NCBI GenBank assembly: GCA_964369955.1
Contig: CAYJFQ010000007.1
Span: 1 to 64,000 of the forward strand
Direction of reading: 5' to 3'
DNA length: 64,000 nt
Source of the DNA: CAYJFQ01 sp964369955
GTDB taxonomy: Bacteria > Bacillota_I > Bacilli_A > Erysipelotrichales > Erysipelotrichaceae
Position 1 is the first letter of the stretch, and every line of letters begins with the position of its first letter. Shown piece by piece: positions 9,346 to 17,705 of this stretch. Made by a program: the position numbers and the translations under genes. The notes below the pieces were generated by a model. That model saw nothing but the letters and a program-made list of their open reading frames with translations. It made no database searches and had not been told where the DNA came from.

Positions 9346-10058
9346 TTTAGTTTCTCTCTTTCACATACATCAATAAATTTCTTAAAAATTAAATCGTGTT
9401 TTTTATCTGTCACCAAATGTTCTGGATGCCATTGGACTGCAGTCACAAGATCACCGTCTTCTAAGCTTTCAACTATTCCGTCTTCTGAGATACCACTTGC
9501 GATTAGTCCTTGACCTAAAATGTCGACTGCTTGATGGTGGAAGGTGTTTGTTTTATAGCTATCACCGAAGATTTGATGGTAATAAGTGCCTTTTGTGAAT
9601 TCTACATTGTGGCTAAAGTTTGTTCTATCTATTGATGGTTCAAACTTTTCTTGATTGTGATGCAACCCCCTAATAGAGGGTAGGTCTTGAATCAAGGTTC
9701 CTCCATAGGCAACATTAATAATTTGAAGACCACGACAAATTCCTAGTATAGGTTTTTTAGCTTCTCTAAAAGCTTTAATTAAGTTTAAGTCTGTTTGTTC
9801 AACATCTTTATCAACTGTAAAAATACTAGGGTGAGGTTCTTGGTTAAAGAGTTTTGGATTCAAATCATCACCACCAGTAATTAATAATCCATCATATTCC
9901 TTAGCCACCATAACTGCGTCAAGATATGTCAACATTGAGAAACTAGCAGCCAATACATTATATTTTTTTAAAGCAGTTAAATAAGCTTTATTGACAAAGC
10001 ACTTATCTATACCATCAAGATAGTTTGTTCTGCCAGTTACTGCAATTTTTGTTTTCAT
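9342..10058 (-). CDS. Peptidase C26 / gamma-glutamyl-GABA hydrolase family
   Basis: This 238-residue class I glutamine amidotransferase-like hydrolase resembles PuuD. The nucleophile is Cys108 in GICRGLQ, followed by the family segment NVAYGGTLIQDLP. The catalytic His211 and Glu213 are in QWHPEH. Relatives cleave gamma-glutamyl amide bonds, such as gamma-glutamyl-GABA. No polyamine genes are nearby, so the true substrate is open. AAGGAG precedes the ATG. It is translationally coupled to the deoxyribosyltransferase gene, and a strong terminator separates it from pgcA upstream. Confidence 0.88.
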   Translation of the reverse strand: MKTKIAVTGRTNYLDGIDKCFVNKAYLTALKKYNVLAASFSMLTYLDAVMVAKEYDGLLITGGDDLNPKLFNQEPHPSIFTVDKDVEQTDLNLIKAFREAKKPILGICRGLQIINVAYGGTLIQDLPSIRGLHHNQEKFEPSIDRTNFSHNVEFTKGTYYHQIFGDSYKTNTFHHQAVDILGQGLIASGISEDGIVESLEDGDLVTAVQWHPEHLVTDKKHDLIFKKFIDVCEREKLK

Positions 10059-10072
10059 TTGTGCTCCTTCAT

Positions 10073-10103
10073 AAAAAATAGCACTCCAAAAGGAGTGCTA
10101 TTT
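10073..10103 (-). terminator. Rho-independent terminator of pgcA
   Basis: A perfect 12-bp inverted repeat (10076-10087 with 10092-10103) with a 4-base loop is followed by a run of T on the minus strand. The stem overlaps the pgcA stop codon at 10098-10100. Confidence 0.92.
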
Positions 10104-11789
10104 AATTAGTTCTTTAATTGAATCACTAATCGCCTTTTTCTTAGCCACAGCAGCCTCTTTATTCTTACCTAAAACACAATAATAGAATTTGCACTTAGGT
10201 TCAGTTCCGCTAGGTCTAACTGCTACCCACGAACCATCTTCTAAGTAGTATTTTAAAACGTCAGAGCTTACAAAGTTTTCAATTTTACTTGTTCCATTAC
10301 CATCTTTACGCACTAATGAACCATAATCTTCACTCATTACAACATTTAATCCACCTAAAGTTTTAGGACTTTCACTACGTAGTTCTCCTAAGATTTTTTG
10401 TAGTTTTTCGGCTCCATCGGCTCCAGGGATCATGATTACTTCTTGTTCATCATAGTAATATCCATAGCGACTATATAACTCGTTTAAAACATCGACAAGG
10501 GTTTTTCCTTGCGATTTATAGTAGTTACACATTTCTGCTAACATTAAACATGCTTGTAGTGAATCTTTATCTCTAACAAATGATTGGATGATTGAGCCAT
10601 AACTTTCTTCATAACCAAAGATAAAACTCTTTTTACCAGTATCGACAAATTGTTTAATCTTTTCACCAATAAATTTAAAACCGGTTAAAGCCAAAACAAC
10701 ATCAACACCATATGCTTTTGCGATTTCATTACCAAGATCATTAGTTACAATTGTCGCAATCATTAAACCATTTTTTGGTAGGCGTCCAAATTTCTTTAAA
10801 CTACTACAAATATATTCAATTAATAAAGCTCCCGTTTGATTACCAGTTAAAAAAACATAGTCGCCATCATGTTTAACTTGAGCCCCCATTCGATCTGCAT
10901 CAGGGTCAGCTGATAAAACGATATCTGCGTCATGTTTACGAGCATACTCCAATGCTAAGATGTAGGCCTTAGGGTCTTCCGGGTTAGGTACTAAAGTATT
11001 GCTGAAGTCAGGATCTGGATTAGCTTGTTCTTTAACTAGAATGTAGTCATAACCTGTTTCTTCATATAGACGGCACATATTAACGTTAGCCGTTCCATGC
11101 TGTGGAGTAAAGACAACTTTAATATCTTTCTTAGCATCAGGGTAAAACTGAATTGTTTTAACTGTTTCTAGGTATTTATCATCCATTTCTTTGTCAATAA
11201 ATTTAATACGAGCTTCTTGTTCAGGGGTTAAAGTATAGGTAATATTTAACTCATCATTAATTGCGTTAACATTGGCGATAACCGGCTCAATTAATTCAGG
11301 AGCTAATTGACAACCATCTTGGTCATAGATTTTAAATCCATGATAATTTTTAGGATTATGAGAAGCTGTACAAACGATTCCACCAAAACACTGTAACTCT
11401 CTAATAGTAAAAGAAAGTTCAGGGGTCGGACGAAGACTTGTGAAGACATACACATTGATGTTCATGCTTGCAAGGATTCTCGCACTTTCTAATGCATAAT
11501 CATAAGAATTGTGACGATTATCATAAGCGATTGCCACACCCATTTCTCTAGCTTTATCGCCATTATCAGCAATCCACTTACCGTATGCCATATTTAATTT
11601 ACGAATAGTATAAATGTTCATGCGATTGATGCCAGGTCCCATAATTCCACGCATTCCTGCTGTTCCGAATTCTAGTTTTTTATAAAAAGCGTCCTCTAAT
11701 TCGGCTTCATTCATTGACTCTAATTCTTGATGTAGTTTACTATCTAAATCTTTAAATTCTAACCATTTTTTATATGTATCTTTCCACAT
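10098..11789 (-). CDS. pgcA: Phosphoglucomutase/phosphomannomutase (alpha-D-phosphohexomutase)
   Basis: A 563-residue enzyme interconverting glucose-1-phosphate and glucose-6-phosphate. The phosphoserine loop TASHNPKNYHG, metal-binding SADPDADRMG, sugar-binding GYEESYG and phosphate-binding RPSGTEPK are all present in the usual order. The start is set at the ATG at 11789 because GGAGG lies 4 bases before it; a longer frame would run back into the ptsH terminator. It is transcribed alone between two terminators. It links the GlgP product from the nearby glycogen operon to glycolysis and can run the other way for sugar-nucleotide synthesis. Confidence 0.96.
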   Translation of the reverse strand: MWKDTYKKWLEFKDLDSKLHQELESMNEAELEDAFYKKLEFGTAGMRGIMGPGINRMNIYTIRKLNMAYGKWIADNGDKAREMGVAIAYDNRHNSYDYALESARILASMNINVYVFTSLRPTPELSFTIRELQCFGGIVCTASHNPKNYHGFKIYDQDGCQLAPELIEPVIANVNAINDELNITYTLTPEQEARIKFIDKEMDDKYLETVKTIQFYPDAKKDIKVVFTPQHGTANVNMCRLYEETGYDYILVKEQANPDPDFSNTLVPNPEDPKAYILALEYARKHDADIVLSADPDADRMGAQVKHDGDYVFLTGNQTGALLIEYICSSLKKFGRLPKNGLMIATIVTNDLGNEIAKAYGVDVVLALTGFKFIGEKIKQFVDTGKKSFIFGYEESYGSIIQSFVRDKDSLQACLMLAEMCNYYKSQGKTLVDVLNELYSRYGYYYDEQEVIMIPGADGAEKLQKILGELRSESPKTLGGLNVVMSEDYGSLVRKDGNGTSKIENFVSSDVLKYYLEDGSWVAVRPSGTEPKCKFYYCVLGKNKEAAVAKKKAISDSIKELIK

Positions 11790-11801
11790 ATTGCCTCCTA
11801 T

Positions 11802-11825
11802 AAAAAAAGAGGAAAGCATCCTCTT
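11802..11825 (-). terminator. Terminator of ptsH
   Basis: A 7-bp stem (11807-11813 with 11819-11825) with a 5-base loop is followed by seven T on the minus strand. It lies between the ptsH stop and the pgcA ribosome site, so pgcA transcription probably starts by readthrough or from an undetected promoter inside ptsH. Confidence 0.85.
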
Positions 11826-11834
11826 TTAGTTAAA

Positions 11835-12101
11835 TTACGAAATAACGTTTTGACTGCGTAATGCTTCTTCAATGCTTTTGATTGCGTCTACTTCATCTTC
11901 GCCTTCACAAGTAATTGTGATTTCAGACTGTGTAGGGATACCTAGTGACATAACGCCCATGATAGACTTCATGTTAACTGAACGACCTTTGAAGCTAATG
12001 TTAACTTCACTTTTGCATTTGCTAGCAGCGTTAACTGCAACAGTAGCAGGACGAGCGTGTAAACCTACAGGGTCGATAACTAGAACTGTAATTTCTTTCA
12101 T
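11835..12101 (-). CDS. ptsH: Phosphocarrier protein HPr
   Basis: The 88-residue phosphotransferase carrier. Active-site His15 is in GLHARPA. The regulatory serine Ser46 is in NMKSIMGVMSLGI, the target of HPr kinase/phosphatase in Bacillota, so carbon catabolite control is likely present. Length is standard. Enzyme I is not adjacent; after ptsH come a terminator and pgcA. A CGGAGGT ribosome site precedes the ATG. The 73 bases upstream are AT-rich with a possible TTATAG -10, but I could not fix a convincing promoter. Confidence 0.97.
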   Translation of the reverse strand: MKEITVLVIDPVGLHARPATVAVNAASKCKSEVNISFKGRSVNMKSIMGVMSLGIPTQSEITITCEGEDEVDAIKSIEEALRSQNVIS

Positions 12102-12174
12102 TTCAAGACCTCCGTTAATATCTCTATAATATAGTAACTTATTTAAAAGTAATATACAAGATAAATACTAATTT

Positions 12175-12636
12175 TTATTTATGATATTTTTGACCACTAT
12201 TAATCTTACATATCCTGAAGATTTGTTCTGTCAATAAGAGCCTTACCAATTGGTGAGGAAAAGTTAACTTAGAGAAACTCCACAATAGGTTTGCTCGCTG
12301 TTTAATTTCATCACTAACTCCATAAGAGCCGCCAATAATAAAGATGATATCTTTAACAGTTTGATTAAAAATATGCTCAAACTCTTGCGCTAACTGTACT
12401 GAGTCAAAACTCTTACCTTTGATATCTAATAAGATCACAAAATCCTTCTCATTAATTTTCTGGCAAATTAACGAACCTTCTTGCTTAATAGGATAGCTAG
12501 GGTCATTTTCTCCAGGAAAATCTTTAACTTCAATGACTTGAATTTTATGATAAAAACTTATTTTCTTCAGGTAGTCACTTACTAAGTAGTCTAGTTGTTT
12601 TTCTTTAATTTTTCCAACACAAATAATTTTAATCAT
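12175..12636 (-). CDS. rlmH: 23S rRNA pseudouridine-1915 N3-methyltransferase
   Basis: RlmH (153 residues) is a SPOUT-class methyltransferase acting on 70S ribosomes at helix 69. The SAM-binding trefoil motif FIIGGSYGVSDEI is clear, followed by the family tail ending in YHK. The usual RGEPYHK end is here SGQKYHK. Its ATG shares one base with the htrA stop (TAATG), so it is coupled. The order walJ-htrA-rlmH matches Bacillus and many relatives. Confidence 0.95.
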   Translation of the reverse strand: MIKIICVGKIKEKQLDYLVSDYLKKISFYHKIQVIEVKDFPGENDPSYPIKQEGSLICQKINEKDFVILLDIKGKSFDSVQLAQEFEHIFNQTVKDIIFIIGGSYGVSDEIKQRANLLWSFSKLTFPHQLVRLLLTEQIFRICKINSGQKYHK

Positions 12637-13703
12637 TATTGAAGAACTGCAGTTAAGGTTACAGTTTTACCATCTCTTAACAGTTCAATTTCGATTTTAT
12701 CATTTACTTGGTACTTGTATAACTCCACTCTAAAACTCTTATAACTTGTAATGTTATGGCCATTAATCTTCATGATAATATCTCCAACCTCAATTCCAGC
12801 TTTCGCAGCTGCGCTTGATTTTGCGACACTTTGGATATAAACACCATTAGATTGGTCTAAACTAATTGCCATATATGATTTTTGAGGATTAGAAAGACTT
12901 GATACCCCTACTCCAGAAACCCCTAATATTGGTCTAATAACTTTTCCATTTGTTTGGATTTGATTGACAATTGAAATTACCTCATTAGAAGGTATCGCAA
13001 ATCCCATTCCTTCAATTTTATCACTAGAAAACTTCATTGAAGTAATACCGATTAGCTCACCAGCTAAATTAATTAAAGCTCCTCCACTATTTCCTGGATT
13101 TATAGCTGCATCTGTTTGTAGTAAAATTGAGTCCCAATCCTCAAAACCGTCACCATTTAAATCTACAGGGATAATACGATCTGTTCCTGAAATAATTCCA
13201 AATGTTGTTGAACCTTGAAAATCTAATCCAAGTGGTGTCCCTATCGCAATAACATATTCTCCGACACTAACTAATGAAGAATCACCGATATTAAAGGGCT
13301 CTACTTCAAAATCCGGATTAACTGTCATTACCGCAATATCTGTTAAAGAGTCGCCACCAACAATAGTTGCTTGGTATTGTTCACCGTTGGCAAATTTCAC
13401 AAAATGTTGATCGCCATTCTCAATCACATGATTGTTAGTAACGATAGTTACTCCATCATTTCCTGATGAATAAACAACACCACTCCCTGTTGAAATTTCT
13501 GTTCCTTTATAATAAGTTGCTACTCCTACAACTTTATTTTCACTAACTTCAACTAATTCAGTTAAGTCAGTTGTAATCTTACTTACTGATTGATTAACAA
13601 TATTCCTGGTATCGCCGCTTTGTTCAAAGTTTAGGACTTGGGTAGTTAAAAAAACATTCCAACACAACAATATTGCTAAAAGTACTCCTGTTACTTTTTT
13701 CAT
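12636..13703 (-). CDS. htrA: HtrA/DegP-like membrane-anchored serine protease
   Basis: This 355-residue envelope quality-control protease has an N-terminal signal anchor (about residues 4-24). The trypsin-like domain has the triad His92, Asp122 and Ser206 (NPGNSGGAL). A single C-terminal PDZ domain (about 260-350) includes AGIEVGDIIMKING. It is expected to face the cell exterior. AAAGGAGG precedes the ATG, which overlaps the walJ stop by one base. Gene order with walJ upstream is as in Bacillus, but the WalRK two-component genes are not in this window. Confidence 0.95.
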   Translation of the reverse strand: MKKVTGVLLAILLCWNVFLTTQVLNFEQSGDTRNIVNQSVSKITTDLTELVEVSENKVVGVATYYKGTEISTGSGVVYSSGNDGVTIVTNNHVIENGDQHFVKFANGEQYQATIVGGDSLTDIAVMTVNPDFEVEPFNIGDSSLVSVGEYVIAIGTPLGLDFQGSTTFGIISGTDRIIPVDLNGDGFEDWDSILLQTDAAINPGNSGGALINLAGELIGITSMKFSSDKIEGMGFAIPSNEVISIVNQIQTNGKVIRPILGVSGVGVSSLSNPQKSYMAISLDQSNGVYIQSVAKSSAAAKAGIEVGDIIMKINGHNITSYKSFRVELYKYQVNDKIEIELLRDGKTVTLTAVLQ

Positions 13704-14419
13704 TATTTTCCTCCTTTATATAATTTGTCTTGTTTCGCAATTCCGATAATTATTCCCTTATATTTTATCTTATATTCTTCCAATATTTCAACCAATGTGT
13801 TTTTAGCTAATTCTTCTGAGTTAGCTTCTGATGAAAGGTGGGCAAGAATTATTTCTTTTGTTTTATCTCCGATAACATTTGTTAGATATATGGCAGCGTC
13901 GATATTACTGAGATGGCCTGTAGTTCCTAGAATTCTCTTCTTTAAGAATTGTGGCCTTTTAGTTTTCATCAACATTGCAGTGTCGTGGTTACTTTCAATA
14001 ATATAGTAATCAGCATTGCTTGTTAACTTGATGTTTTTCTCTGATATATAACCAGTATCAGTTATATACACTAATTTAAAACCGTCAGATTGAAAAATAT
14101 ATCCAGCTGTATTATCACTGTCATGCGATAACTCTAGGGGCATAATTGTTAAGTCATTGCGTGTATATTTTTTATAGAAATCTAGTTTAGTGGTTTTTTC
14201 GCTCTCAAAAACTGAATACTTTTTACAGCTTGAAAATTGATCAAGATATTTTACATGATCAGAGTGTTGATGAGTGACAAAAAGATAATCAGGATCTCTT
14301 GTCAGAAACTGATTAACTTTTCTTTTAGTTATTCCACAGTCTATCATAACTGTTGATTGAGTAGTTTTAACAATACAGCAATTAGCCTTACTACCACTAG
14401 CTAGGATATATATTTCCAT
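13703..14419 (-). CDS. walJ: WalJ/YycJ-type metallo-beta-lactamase-fold hydrolase
   Basis: A 238-residue MBL-fold protein with ILASGSKANCC at the N terminus and the metal motif THQHSDH, typical of the YycJ/VicX family. Relatives have been described as 5'-3' exonucleases linked to DNA repair and to cell-wall signalling. The start is the ATG at 14419, sharing a base with the stop of the M23 gene (TAATG); an in-frame TTG upstream gives an implausible hydrophobic extension. There is no separate ribosome site, so translation depends on the upstream gene. Confidence 0.92.
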   Translation of the reverse strand: MEIYILASGSKANCCIVKTTQSTVMIDCGITKRKVNQFLTRDPDYLFVTHQHSDHVKYLDQFSSCKKYSVFESEKTTKLDFYKKYTRNDLTIMPLELSHDSDNTAGYIFQSDGFKLVYITDTGYISEKNIKLTSNADYYIIESNHDTAMLMKTKRPQFLKKRILGTTGHLSNIDAAIYLTNVIGDKTKEIILAHLSSEANSEELAKNTLVEILEEYKIKYKGIIIGIAKQDKLYKGGK

Positions 14420-15915
14420 TAACAACCAAAGAATAAACAAGGATTGTATTTGACATTGCCTTTTAAAATTTCAAGGTGTAAATGTGCGCCATAAGATAGG
14501 CCGGTATTTCCAATCCCTCCAATGACTTCACCTTTAACTACTGTTTGTCCTACTTTTGTTTTTGATTGTGTATTCATATGAGCATATCTTGAAGTGTAGC
14601 CATTTGTATGTTTAATATCAACACACCATCCATAATTACCCCAATAAGAATTTCTAGTAATAACTCCATCTCCAATAGCCATAATTGGCCAGTCATAACT
14701 ATTACCAGGATTAGGCACAAAGTCTAACGCGCGATGATCTGGATAACAAAACCATCCACAACTAATGCGTGGTGGATCAATTGGCCAATCAAAGATTCCT
14801 TCTAATTCGCCAGTATTAACAGAACCAACCTCAACAACCATATTAATCGCTTGCTCAATTACTGTTGTCTTAACTTCTTCAACATCATAGACAACACCAT
14901 TAACTGATGTAATTAAATATTCAGTTAACTGACGCCCATTTTTTCTTTCGACAATAACATTACGATAATCAAGCGGTAATTGATTATTGACAATGATTTC
15001 CGGATCAGAAGCAATAATTATCTCTTCTTCAATTGATTGTTCTTGAACCACAACCCTAATTGGTGAATCAAACTTAGCAACATTCAAAACCATACCTTCT
15101 GATAATAATTGATCTTCAGATACTAAGACATCAGAATTAATTGTCATTAGGTTATCAATACTTATTTCATTTCGATAAGCAATACCGGGTATGGTATCAT
15201 ATTTCTTAACTGTATAATTTTCACGGCTAGGCGAGTATCCAAAACTCAAAAATTCAACAATTTCTTCAACACTTTGCAAGACACGGTTAGGTGAAGAATA
15301 ACTAGTACCAATACTAGCGCTTTCATTAACCATTAAAGCAACTGGCTGACTTCCAACTGTAGTTAGTACTGGAGCTTCTATTCCTTCTTTAATCCTTTGA
15401 TAGTCTTCAGAATCAATAAAGTTTAATAAGTATAATTCTTTAGCCTTCTCAAAATCTTCAATATCTTTAATGTAACAATAAACATCATTAGAAAAAGTAA
15501 CTTTTGTAGCTTCTACTGCAAATAGCTCATTGTCGTTTATATAATTTATTAATTGTTCATCAATATCTTGATAGATATTATAAGTTTGTAACTCAATAAT
15601 ATAAGAATCAGGACTTAAGCCGATTTTAGTGTTTGGGAATCTTTCAATAAACCTTTCTTGATAAACCTGGTCAAATAATTGATCGATTACTTTACCATCT
15701 GTGAAATATCCAACTAGTTTTCCCTTGTCATATAAAGCGGTTACTGTATAAAATTGGTCACTGCTTCCAGTAACTTCTTGCGCTAAAATTTGTAGATTGT
15801 CATTTTGTGCTAATGCATCTAACGAATTTTCACTGTCTTGACTTGTTATAAAAGTCATTGTCAATGCAAAAACAATAGATACAACTACACCTATTATTAC
15901 ATATATCTTTTTCAT
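14419..15915 (-). CDS. M23 metallopeptidase with LysM and G5 domains
   Basis: A 498-residue exported or membrane-anchored cell-wall endopeptidase. An N-terminal hydrophobic anchor (about 5-25) is followed by a long region without a clear domain. A LysM-like segment lies at about 238-290, a G5 domain at about 295-372 and an M23 LytM domain at about 385-490. Zinc ligands are visible as HRALDF, with HLHLEI supplying the HxH pair. It would cut peptidoglycan cross-bridges, with LysM and G5 targeting it to the wall. It has a TTAGGAG ribosome site and lies 8 bases after dnaB. It takes the place of the WalH/WalI region in the Bacillus order. Confidence 0.9.
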   Translation of the reverse strand: MKKIYVIIGVVVSIVFALTMTFITSQDSENSLDALAQNDNLQILAQEVTGSSDQFYTVTALYDKGKLVGYFTDGKVIDQLFDQVYQERFIERFPNTKIGLSPDSYIIELQTYNIYQDIDEQLINYINDNELFAVEATKVTFSNDVYCYIKDIEDFEKAKELYLLNFIDSEDYQRIKEGIEAPVLTTVGSQPVALMVNESASIGTSYSSPNRVLQSVEEIVEFLSFGYSPSRENYTVKKYDTIPGIAYRNEISIDNLMTINSDVLVSEDQLLSEGMVLNVAKFDSPIRVVVQEQSIEEEIIIASDPEIIVNNQLPLDYRNVIVERKNGRQLTEYLITSVNGVVYDVEEVKTTVIEQAINMVVEVGSVNTGELEGIFDWPIDPPRISCGWFCYPDHRALDFVPNPGNSYDWPIMAIGDGVITRNSYWGNYGWCVDIKHTNGYTSRYAHMNTQSKTKVGQTVVKGEVIGGIGNTGLSYGAHLHLEILKGNVKYNPCLFFGC

Positions 15916-15923
15916 AAAATCTC

Positions 15924-17264
15924 CTAATTATTTAGATAATTTTCTATTTCAATAAACTTATTACAAAACTTCTCAAAGAATAACTCAATAACACCCGTTT
16001 TCCCATTACGATGTTTTGCGATTACCAATTCCCTTGACTCAGTATCTTCACCCATGTTTAATTCTGCATCTTTATCTTCATCATGATGCAAGAACATAAC
16101 AATATCGGCATCCTGCTCAATTGATCCCGATTCTCTTAAATCGGATAATTGTGGATAACCCTTATTCTTTTCGACATTACGTGATAACTGTGATAAGGCA
16201 ATGACTGGTACATTCATTTCCCTAGCTAACCCTTTTAAACTTCTAGAAATTTCTGATACTTCTACTTGACGGCTCTCACTACGATTTTTAGAGCCACTAA
16301 TTAACTGAAGATAATCAATAATGATTAAACTTAAACCTTTATCATGTTTAAGTTTACGACATTTCGCAAATATTTCTGAAACTTTAATTACTGAAGAATC
16401 ATCAATATGAATATTTGCTGCCGCTAGAGCTTCTGAGGCATCATTTAATCTAATATTGTCAGCCGCTGAAATAATCCCATCCCTAAGTCTACTTCCCTCT
16501 ACACGAGACTTAGTTGATAACATCCTTTGAACTAAACTTGTGGCTGGCATCTCTAATGAAAACATCGCAATTGGACCTGTTTCTTTAACATTTGCGGCAT
16601 TAACTGCTAAATTAAGCGCAAAAGCTGTCTTACCAACTGCTGGTCTTGCGGCGATAATAATTAAGTCTCCCTTTTGAAAACCATGAGTAATTTTATCTAA
16701 AACACGGTAACCCGATTCAACACCTGTTGGACGACCATGATTACTCCTAATATCTTTAATTCTCTGTAATACTTCCTCAACTACTACATCTACTGTTTTA
16801 AATTCTCCCGCTTTACGCGAATGAGTTAAATCAACGATTAATCTCTCAGCTTTATCTAAAACTTCGCCACTATCATAACTATTCTCAAAACTCTCTTGAA
16901 TAATTTCTTGAGAGGCATATATTAATTGTCTTAATAAGGATTTTTCTTTAATTAAATCAATGTAATGCTGAGCACTATAACCAGTAATCGCATTATTACT
17001 AAGTTCACTTAAATAATCAATGCCACCTATTTCATTAGTTAAGCCCCTATCATTTAAACGGGCTAATAAACTAGTAAAATCAGTTGGCTTCTGTTCATTA
17101 AATAACCGTAATAAATTCTCATAAATAGTTTGATTTTTCTTATCGAAGAAATCCTCGGCTAATAGACTATTCTCAAAACAACTTTCCATAGAATTAGGAA
17201 AGACCATAATAGTCCCTAATAATGCTTGTTCAGCCTCAACATTTTGCGGTAAAATTCTCGACAT
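15924..17264 (-). CDS. dnaB: Replicative DNA helicase
   Basis: The hexameric replicative helicase (446 residues; called dnaC in Bacillus). The N-terminal DnaB domain (about 5-105) and the RecA-like motor (about 175-440) are present. Walker A reads ARPAVGKTA, and LIIIDYLQLISG is the Walker B region. The start follows directly after the rplI stop with an ATAGGAG site. The block yybS-gdpP-rplI-dnaB is conserved in Bacillota. Confidence 0.98.
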   Translation of the reverse strand: MSRILPQNVEAEQALLGTIMVFPNSMESCFENSLLAEDFFDKKNQTIYENLLRLFNEQKPTDFTSLLARLNDRGLTNEIGGIDYLSELSNNAITGYSAQHYIDLIKEKSLLRQLIYASQEIIQESFENSYDSGEVLDKAERLIVDLTHSRKAGEFKTVDVVVEEVLQRIKDIRSNHGRPTGVESGYRVLDKITHGFQKGDLIIIAARPAVGKTAFALNLAVNAANVKETGPIAMFSLEMPATSLVQRMLSTKSRVEGSRLRDGIISAADNIRLNDASEALAAANIHIDDSSVIKVSEIFAKCRKLKHDKGLSLIIIDYLQLISGSKNRSESRQVEVSEISRSLKGLAREMNVPVIALSQLSRNVEKNKGYPQLSDLRESGSIEQDADIVMFLHHDEDKDAELNMGEDTESRELVIAKHRNGKTGVIELFFEKFCNKFIEIENYLNN

Positions 17265-17705
17265 TTATTCTCCTATAACTTTAACTGTTAAAGTACTAAT
17301 CACTCCAGGATATAATTCAACACTTACTTTACTATAACCAAGAGAAAGTACAGGTGCTCCATCAACTATTTTCCTTTTATCTATTTTAACACTTTTTTTC
17401 ATTAATTCTTCAGCTATTTGTTTAGAAGAAACATTCCCAAACATTTGGCCATTATTACTTTTAACTTTAAATTCGATAGTCATCTTATCCAATTTACTCT
17501 TTAACACTTCTGCTTCAGCCTTTTTTTCAGCTTCTACTTCTTGATTGGCTGCTTTTTGTTTATCTAAAACACTAACACTGCCTTTAGTAGCCTCAACCGC
17601 TAAACCATTCTTAATTAAGAAGTTACGGCCATAACCATCAGCTACTTCAATAATTTGTCCTTTTTTACCTTGTTTCTTTACATCACTTAATAAGATTACT
17701 TTCAT
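17265..17705 (-). CDS. rplI: 50S ribosomal protein L9
   Basis: L9 (146 residues), binding 23S rRNA near the L1 stalk. The N-terminal MKVILLSDVKKQGKKG motif is diagnostic, followed by the long connecting helix and the C-terminal domain. I place the start at 17705 because GGGAGG lies 9 bases upstream; the in-frame ATG at 17714 follows GGAGG with no gap. The gene overlaps the end of gdpP by 23 bases in another frame. Confidence 0.96.
   Translation of the reverse strand: MKVILLSDVKKQGKKGQIIEVADGYGRNFLIKNGLAVEATKGSVSVLDKQKAANQEVEAEKKAEAEVLKSKLDKMTIEFKVKSNNGQMFGNVSSKQIAEELMKKSVKIDKRKIVDGAPVLSLGYSKVSVELYPGVISTLTVKVIGE

Noticed and set aside
14420..14440. Longer walJ start with a hydrophobic MFILWLL extension
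   Set aside because: Initiation at TTG inside the upstream gene without a ribosome site is less likely than the coupled ATG at 14419.
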